19,106 bases of DNA. Origin: an uncultured Ruminococcus sp. (GTDB lineage Bacteria; Bacillota; Clostridia; Oscillospirales; Acutalibacteraceae). The stretch lies in the NCBI GenBank assembly GCA_902767175.1, contig CACXGH010000163.1:1-19106 (forward strand), read 5' to 3'. Position 1 is the first letter of the stretch; each line of letters opens with the position of its first letter. Below the pieces are notes generated by a model that was not told the DNA's origin, ran no database searches, and worked only from the letters and a program-made list of their open reading frames with translations. Below are positions 14,406-19,106 of this stretch, one piece after another. The translations under genes were made by a program, and so were the position numbers.

Positions 14406-14478
14406 CCAAAACATATTTTGTCGTGCGGGTCGGTTTAAATATGGCAGGCGATCCGCACGACTATCGTACTGCCATATT
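14406..14478 (-). ncRNA. Structured leader of the major pilin: interleaved helices 1-2-1'-2'
   Basis: In transcript order (minus strand) the leader reads AATATGGCAG (1), GTCGTGCGGATCG (2), CTGCCATATT (1'), CGACCCGCACGAC (2'). Helix 1:1' is 10 perfect base pairs, with CGAT/ATCG able to add four more. Helix 2:2' is 13 pairs with one wobble. Because the arms alternate, the two helices form either a pseudoknot or exclusive alternatives. Arm 2' ends 14 bases before the GGAGG of the pilin gene. Neither helix is followed by a convincing T-run, so it is not a simple terminator. It matches no riboswitch class that I recognise. Confidence 0.6.
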
Positions 14479-14504
14479 GAATTATTAAGTAAGCTCAGTT
14501 TGCC

Positions 14505-17500
14505 TTAACTCCTCCTTCTTTCATCGGTATAGACCTCTGCACTTTGCAGTTTCTTTTTGTATATCAGCAGTGCAATGACCGCTAAAGCTACAGCGGATAC
14601 ACCGATCACTGCAAGGTTTACGAAGGGGATCACACCGGTCTCAGGCATGACTATTGTCGTATATGTGTTTGTTACCGTAAGACCGTCATCTGTGTCATCG
14701 GCGCTTAAAGCAGCAGAATAGCTTACCGTAAAATTGGTATTGTATTTTCCGAGAGCCGGGAGCAGATTAGTTCCTGTTGAATCATACTCTCTTATACGGT
14801 AATAATAAGTACTGCCGCCGCTTGACTTATCAAGACCATCTATTGTGTATTTCCAGCTCTTGGTATCATTTGTATTTGTAACAACTGTTACACCCTGCGT
14901 TGAGGCTGTAAGCTCAAATTTGCTGTAGCCTGCAACTGCTGCCCATGAGCCGGCACTGTCGGGTGTTGTTGTACGCTCAAGACAGAGATAGGTTTTTGAC
15001 GGAGCTGCTGTTCCGCCGAGTCTGTCCCATATCTTGGTAATATCAATGCTGACAGTTTCAACGCCCTTTTTATTTAAAAAGATTATGGTATCTGTCTCGC
15101 CCTTATTAGCTGCGCTGCTGTCGTATGATATTACACCTGTTACAGTTCTTGTTGTCAGATTGACCGATGCAGCACTGTCTGCTCCCGTAACCTGATCAAG
15201 TACCGAATTATCGGGTATTGTTTCGACTATCGTATACTCTGTATTTACAGGGATACCGTCCAGAGTAAAGGTCTGACCTTTCTGAAGATTCTGAGTTACG
15301 GTGACTGTATTTGAGCTGTTATATGTAAGTCCGACACCGCCGATATTCGAGAACGTAATAGTGAAGCCGTATGTTGCCGTAAGATCCTCGGAACCCGAAG
15401 CCTGCTGTTTTTTAAGCTCCAGCTTACCTGTATTTACCCTATTTGTATAGGCTGCTTTAATAGTAATATTTACTGACGCATCGGGGTCTTCATAGGATCT
15501 GAAAACTATCGCAGAGCCTTGCGGCTTGGCGGCTGTATTATATCCGTTATATGTGCCGCCGCTGTAGGAATCCTTCTGCTCGATTCTGCCGTCATCTATT
15601 CCGTAGCCCGTATTTGCAGTGCTGTTCGCAGTACCTGCAAGCGGGTTTGACGGTATTGTTCCCGTAACCTTGGTGCTGCTTCCGTAGCTTGTTACGGGAG
15701 TGTTATTCTCGCTTATAGCCCATGTGGTAGTATATAGTTTTCTTTCATTTTCACTCAGCTTTTCAGTAAGCCCTATATAGCTGCCCCGTCTGAACTGGTT
15801 AGCGAACAGTGCAGAGTCGCCCGATCCGAGTGTGAATCCGCCGGTATTGCTGACAGTATATCGTGTTGTTCCTACACCGTTCTTGGTGTAATAAGCCCCT
15901 GCTGCAGGTTTCAGTACGGTACCCGATGCGGAGCCGTAATCTCTGATATCTCCCTGGCTTATGTTATAGCCTGAGTCAACCACAGCAGACTGAGCACCGT
16001 AATGAGTAACAAGGTTTGTGATCTCGAAATCCGCTGTTACATTGTTGAAGAAATTCTTGAATCTGTTTTCTACTGTTGAAGTATCGACTGTCTTTTCAAC
16101 CTCAAGAGTATCGTTATCAGGGAAGTTGAACTGCAGTCTCATGTTAGACTCCCACATTCCTCTTTCCATATAGAAGAAGGTCAGTGTATGCGAATCCTTA
16201 TAGAACTGAGTTTTCTGAGCGTCTGTAGTAATTCCGAGCTTGCTCCAAAGACTTTCCTGAGTAACACTGCCGCTGAGATTGCTGTATGCCGAGGGGTGGT
16301 ATGTGCTGTTCTTTACTTCACTGACAAGAACGCTTGCGGCATTGACAGTATTCGTTACGACACTGATCGCATCAGAATTGTCCAATTTATAAGAATATGT
16401 ATAATTATAAGAGCTGTCTTTGGAGAAGTTGATACAGCCTGATGTTCTTCCGTGGTCACCGCCGATATCAAGCACAAGCTTGCCGTCAATGAATACCCAC
16501 ACGTCATCGTCACCGGAGAAGTTGAAGGTCGTAGCAGCGGTGACAGGCTGATTATTCTTATACACGGTGATATTACCGTTGTTGGAGAGCGTAAAGTCAA
16601 ATTCAAGCTTTGTACCGAAGCCGTAGTTATATTTTGCACCTCCGGCATTATTGCTTTCGTTTATGCTTGTATCATTGAGCGGGAAGAAGCCGTATTTATT
16701 GGAGGGATAGTCCGTTACGCCTGTTGCGACTCTTTCCGTAATACCGGCACTGATAAGGTTTTTGGACCACAGATCACCTCTGTCCAGCTGAGTCTTCTGT
16801 CTGTCGGTATTTGTATTTGTGCCTGCACGGGAAGCCTCTGTTGTTCTTCCCTGAGCATCTGTAATTGTCGCCATGCTTTCTGTTTTGAGGTAGTAAGGAT
16901 ATTTGCCGTTTGTAGCAGTATTGCTGTTGCTGTTGAGTCTGAGTGTAGTTGCGGCACTGTCGAATGACCAATAGTATATTCCGTTGCCGTCACGGTCAAC
17001 CTTGGTAAACGGGAATGCAACATTGTTATATACCTCGCCGAGCTTTGCATTCTTTGAATTGCTTCCTCCAAGGAAGGCTTCATCAAAGAACGGCATGACC
17101 GTCGATGTTGTTCCGTTCATTACGGGATTACCGTTATTATCAAGCGTATTCTTAAGAATACCCTGTGTAGCATAGCGGTAGAATGTAGTATCTGAGCTGC
17201 CAAGTGATTTTACCGAGTTATTATTTACCTGGAAGTTTGCGTTATACTGAGACCAGCCGTAAAGATTCAGAGTTTCGGCAACATCAGAGAACGGATAGCC
17301 CCATGTATCGACATTGGGCTGGAAATGACCCGTATATATTGTATTGTTTGCAGGAACACTGTTTGTGCTGTAGTAGCTGCTGAGAGCCTGAGCAAGCTGT
17401 CTGAACGGCACCCAATTCCGGTGCGAAGCAAATTTGTCTGCACCGCCGTTGGTTGCTGTAATATTCAGAGGATAGTTGACCCTGTTTCTGCCGTTAAGCT

Positions 17501-18572
17501 CGAAGTCTGAATAATAATCATAGAATGTAGAGTTGAGATACAGTACATTCTCGTTCTCTGTAAAGCTTGATGACGGTACAGGAACCACATCTGTGTTCTT
17601 ACCTGCCTCGGCATCACGGACATCGCCCCTTGTGCCCCAATAGCCTCCGCGGTTTCCGCCGTTGTTTACATATACAACGCTGTCACCCGTGTCAGCAAAG
17701 AATACGTTCTTACTGTCAGTCGGGATAGTCAGAAGAGCCGTTCCGTCTCCGTTTGCGGCAATATCATCGTTAGAGGGATTTGCCCATGCAGTAAATCTGA
17801 TCTTCTTATGCTGAGAAGGATCAATATCCACATACCAATAATCAGTGCCTGCATCCTGGGTCATCTCTCCCCACCATCTGTTATCCTGATTATTGTCAGA
17901 AATGTAATAATATACCTTTCCGCCCGTATAAGGAATATTGCTTGAATTGCCGTCATTCAGTACAGCGTGAACACTGTTAGAGTCGCCCTGACTGTTATAA
18001 TTGTCATTCTTATATGTAAGCTTAGAGAATGTTGCATCGAAGTATATCCTTTTGCTTCCTCCGCTGACGGTATGAATTATCTCCGAGTTTGATATATCAA
18101 GATCATAGACTTTCTTACCGTTTACATATCTGTATTTACCGGACCAGCAGCAATATTTTCCATTTGATGAGACATTTGAAAAATAAACGCCCACATCAGT
18201 AGAAACAATCGTTCTGTAATTATCCTTGGCATTTATTGTATCCCAATTATTTCCGCATAATAGAATAAAGTAACTGTTATTAAATTCTCCCCAATTAGAA
18301 AAATCATAGTAATATATATCAGAATTCGGAATGCGTGTAAATTGATGCATACCCTGTCCGTCTATCTGAATATATACACCATTGCTGTGCCATTCGTCTT
18401 TGTTGGGCAAGTTGCTGATATCAAAATAAATATTCTTGTTATTCATAACAAAACCGGCAGCATCAGCTTTGAGCATTCTGCTGTACTGCATCGGCAATGC
18501 CGTCAGAATTACCATTATTGACAGCAAAGCGGCGATTATGATATGTGCTTTGGTTCTTATTACTTTTGTCAT
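14505..18572 (-). CDS. Pilus tip adhesin with fibro-slime-like domain, Cna-B-type repeats and MPETG signal
   Basis: The 1355-residue protein begins with a signal peptide (about 1-38, KADA). Residues about 40-160 and 168-310 are two modules with IYFD, IYYYDF and YWYVDIDPSQHKKIRF phrases, reminiscent of CBM25/26-like sandwiches. Residues about 620-830 match fibro-slime/PA14-like domains: FNFSGDDDVWVFIDGKLVLDIGGDHG near 690 and FFYMERGMWESNMRLQFNFP near 805. Residues about 1045-1165 (GKLELKKQQ onward) and 1172-1305 (VSIDITKIWDRLGG to TVTNTYT) are Cna-B-type stalk domains. MPETG near 1308, a hydrophobic helix and KKK form the sorting signal. AAAAGGAG precedes the ATG. It is first in the operon, and its size and layout suit a tip adhesin. 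The ligand is unknown; starch or glycan is a guess. Confidence 0.88.
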   Translation of the reverse strand: MTKVIRTKAHIIIAALLSIMVILTALPMQYSRMLKADAAGFVMNNKNIYFDISNLPNKDEWHSNGVYIQIDGQGMHQFTRIPNSDIYYYDFSNWGEFNNSYFILLCGNNWDTINAKDNYRTIVSTDVGVYFSNVSSNGKYCCWSGKYRYVNGKKVYDLDISNSEIIHTVSGGSKRIYFDATFSKLTYKNDNYNSQGDSNSVHAVLNDGNSSNIPYTGGKVYYYISDNNQDNRWWGEMTQDAGTDYWYVDIDPSQHKKIRFTAWANPSNDDIAANGDGTALLTIPTDSKNVFFADTGDSVVYVNNGGNRGGYWGTRGDVRDAEAGKNTDVVPVPSSSFTENENVLYLNSTFYDYYSDFELNGRNRVNYPLNITATNGGADKFASHRNWVPFRQLAQALSSYYSTNSVPANNTIYTGHFQPNVDTWGYPFSDVAETLNLYGWSQYNANFQVNNNSVKSLGSSDTTFYRYATQGILKNTLDNNGNPVMNGTTSTVMPFFDEAFLGGSNSKNAKLGEVYNNVAFPFTKVDRDGNGIYYWSFDSAATTLRLNSNSNTATNGKYPYYLKTESMATITDAQGRTTEASRAGTNTNTDRQKTQLDRGDLWSKNLISAGITERVATGVTDYPSNKYGFFPLNDTSINESNNAGGAKYNYGFGTKLEFDFTLSNNGNITVYKNNQPVTAATTFNFSGDDDVWVFIDGKLVLDIGGDHGRTSGCINFSKDSSYNYTYSYKLDNSDAISVVTNTVNAASVLVSEVKNSTYHPSAYSNLSGSVTQESLWSKLGITTDAQKTQFYKDSHTLTFFYMERGMWESNMRLQFNFPDNDTLEVEKTVDTSTVENRFKNFFNNVTADFEITNLVTHYGAQSAVVDSGYNISQGDIRDYGSASGTVLKPAAGAYYTKNGVGTTRYTVSNTGGFTLGSGDSALFANQFRRGSYIGLTEKLSENERKLYTTTWAISENNTPVTSYGSSTKVTGTIPSNPLAGTANSTANTGYGIDDGRIEQKDSYSGGTYNGYNTAAKPQGSAIVFRSYEDPDASVNITIKAAYTNRVNTGKLELKKQQASGSEDLTATYGFTITFSNIGGVGLTYNSSNTVTVTQNLQKGQTFTLDGIPVNTEYTIVETIPDNSVLDQVTGADSAASVNLTTRTVTGVISYDSSAANKGETDTIIFLNKKGVETVSIDITKIWDRLGGTAAPSKTYLCLERTTTPDSAGSWAAVAGYSKFELTASTQGVTVVTNTNDTKSWKYTIDGLDKSSGGSTYYYRIREYDSTGTNLLPALGKYNTNFTVSYSAALSADDTDDGLTVTNTYTTIVMPETGVIPFVNLAVIGVSAVALAVIALLIYKKKLQSAEVYTDERRRS

Positions 18573-18806
18573 TTTACTTAGCTCCTTTTATCAGAATATC
18601 TTATTACCGGATTTATAAATCTGAATATATCAAAACCGTACATACCGGAAACTATACTCATTCTAACCTTAAAACAATACAAAAACGATACTATGGACAA
18701 CTCACAATTTTACGGCAAATTTTATAATCTGTTCTTATTAATTATTAGAATAACTTGATGCAGAGTTCAATAATCTTCAATATTTAAAAAACGTTCATAA
18801 AAAATC
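18573..18806 (-). other. Long AT-rich leader of the pilus operon
   Basis: About 234 bases separate the likely transcription start from the adhesin ATG. No ORF with a ribosome site and no strong hairpin is seen in it, apart from the short palindrome GATTTATAAATC near 18609-18620. Confidence 0.4.
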
Positions 18807-18813
18807 TTATCTA

Positions 18814-18842
18814 ATTGTAACATTACAAATTTGTAATGTCAA
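18814..18842 (-). promoter_or_regulatory. Sigma-A promoter of the pilus operon
   Basis: On the minus strand TTGACA (18842-18837) and TACAAT (18819-18814) are separated by 17 bases, with only one -10 base off consensus. It lies about 240 bases upstream of the adhesin start codon and is the best promoter ahead of the operon. Confidence 0.75.
18820..18839. promoter_or_regulatory. Perfect 20-bp palindrome in the promoter spacer, likely operator
   Basis: ACATTACAAATTTGTAATGT reads the same on both strands. It fills the spacer between the -35 and -10 boxes and covers half of the -35 box, so a bound dimer would block RNA polymerase. The TTACAAATTTGTAA core does not match an operator I can name with certainty; it shares TACA...TGTA half-sites with BlaI/CopY-type sites, but with wider spacing. 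Confidence 0.65.
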
Positions 18843-18990
18843 TGCGTCACAATCATTTTTGTCATTCGCACTTATATTATTCCACATTTTTGTGTATATT
18901 GACTATATATAATTTTCAAAAAACAAATTTCGACAATTTTGTATAGTATTTACAATAACCTTCAAATCAAAATATCCTGATTTTATCGGA

Positions 18991-19106
18991 GTGACATACT
19001 CCCCCACCTATAGAGGTGAGGGCTTCTCGCTCAAGTATGGTAACCCATACAGTATCAACGAGCTATCCCCGTGTGTCCCACGGTTCTTGTCTTGGTTTTA
19101 TGCTAA
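18991..19106 (-). mobile_element. Right end of an IS200/IS605-type (tnpB-bearing) element, partial
   Basis: Read on the minus strand, the sequence runs GTATGG-GTTA-CCATAC (a hairpin, 19035-19050), GAGCGAGAAGCC, then a 9-pair hairpin (19001-19022, CACCTCTATAGGTG core), then GGGAGTATGTCAC ending at 18991. The GAGCGAGAAGCC plus GC hairpin plus GTCAC arrangement is typical of right ends of tnpB-carrying IS200/IS605 elements, where it also forms the 3' end of the omega RNA. The tnpB gene would lie beyond 19106; the few short open frames inside the window are too short to call as its C-terminus. The element edge is about 150 bases upstream of the pilus promoter. Confidence 0.6.

Noticed and set aside
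16452..16967. 171-residue plus-strand open frame opposite the adhesin
   Set aside because: It is a shadow of the adhesin frame, with no ribosome site or recognisable domain.
19055..19106. C-terminus of a TnpB protein inside the window
   Set aside because: The open stretches are at most about 15 codons and carry no recognisable motif, so only the element end is reported.

Overview
The window looks like chromosome of a low-GC, spore-forming Gram-positive gut bacterium of the Oscillospiraceae (Ruminococcus-like). The support is a SpoVT-type sporulation regulator, strong GGAGG-type ribosome sites, TTGACA/TATAAT promoters, a GltX-GlnS pair, and a wall-anchored sortase pilus whose tip protein carries modules resembling starch-binding domains. 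A species cannot be named from the sequence alone.

Left part (1-3370): a GC-rich cluster of hairpins that resembles an IS200/IS605-type right end; a small lipoprotein (+); a three-segment membrane protein (-) with an unusual leader; a ribbon-helix-helix (RHH) regulator gene broken by one amber codon (+); SpoVT (+); and a DUF1275/YoaK-type membrane protein (+). Middle (3430-9240): an SseB-family protein (-) behind a consensus promoter with an overlapping inverted repeat, the gltX-glnS operon (+), and an FkbM-family methyltransferase (-).

Right part (9320-18850, minus strand): a five-gene sortase pilus operon, probably one transcript of about 9.4 kb. In order of transcription it holds a 1355-residue tip adhesin (MPETG signal), the major pilin (LPGTG), two class C sortases, and a serine/proline-stalked accessory or basal pilin with a non-canonical signal. 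In the usual model the two sortases link pilins through their sorting signals, the adhesin sits at the tip, and the last protein joins the fibre to the wall. A TTGACA-17-TACAAT promoter, with a perfect 20-bp palindrome filling its spacer, precedes the operon by about 240 bp.

The least explained features are regulatory. The 110-bp leader of the major pilin holds two long helices interleaved as 1-2-1'-2', so they form either a pseudoknot or two mutually exclusive folds. A pair of hairpins follows the pilin gene. The pilus promoter has a palindromic operator and no regulator gene nearby. An IS200/IS605-like right end lies about 150 bp upstream of that promoter, oriented so that its guide-RNA side points toward the pilus operon.
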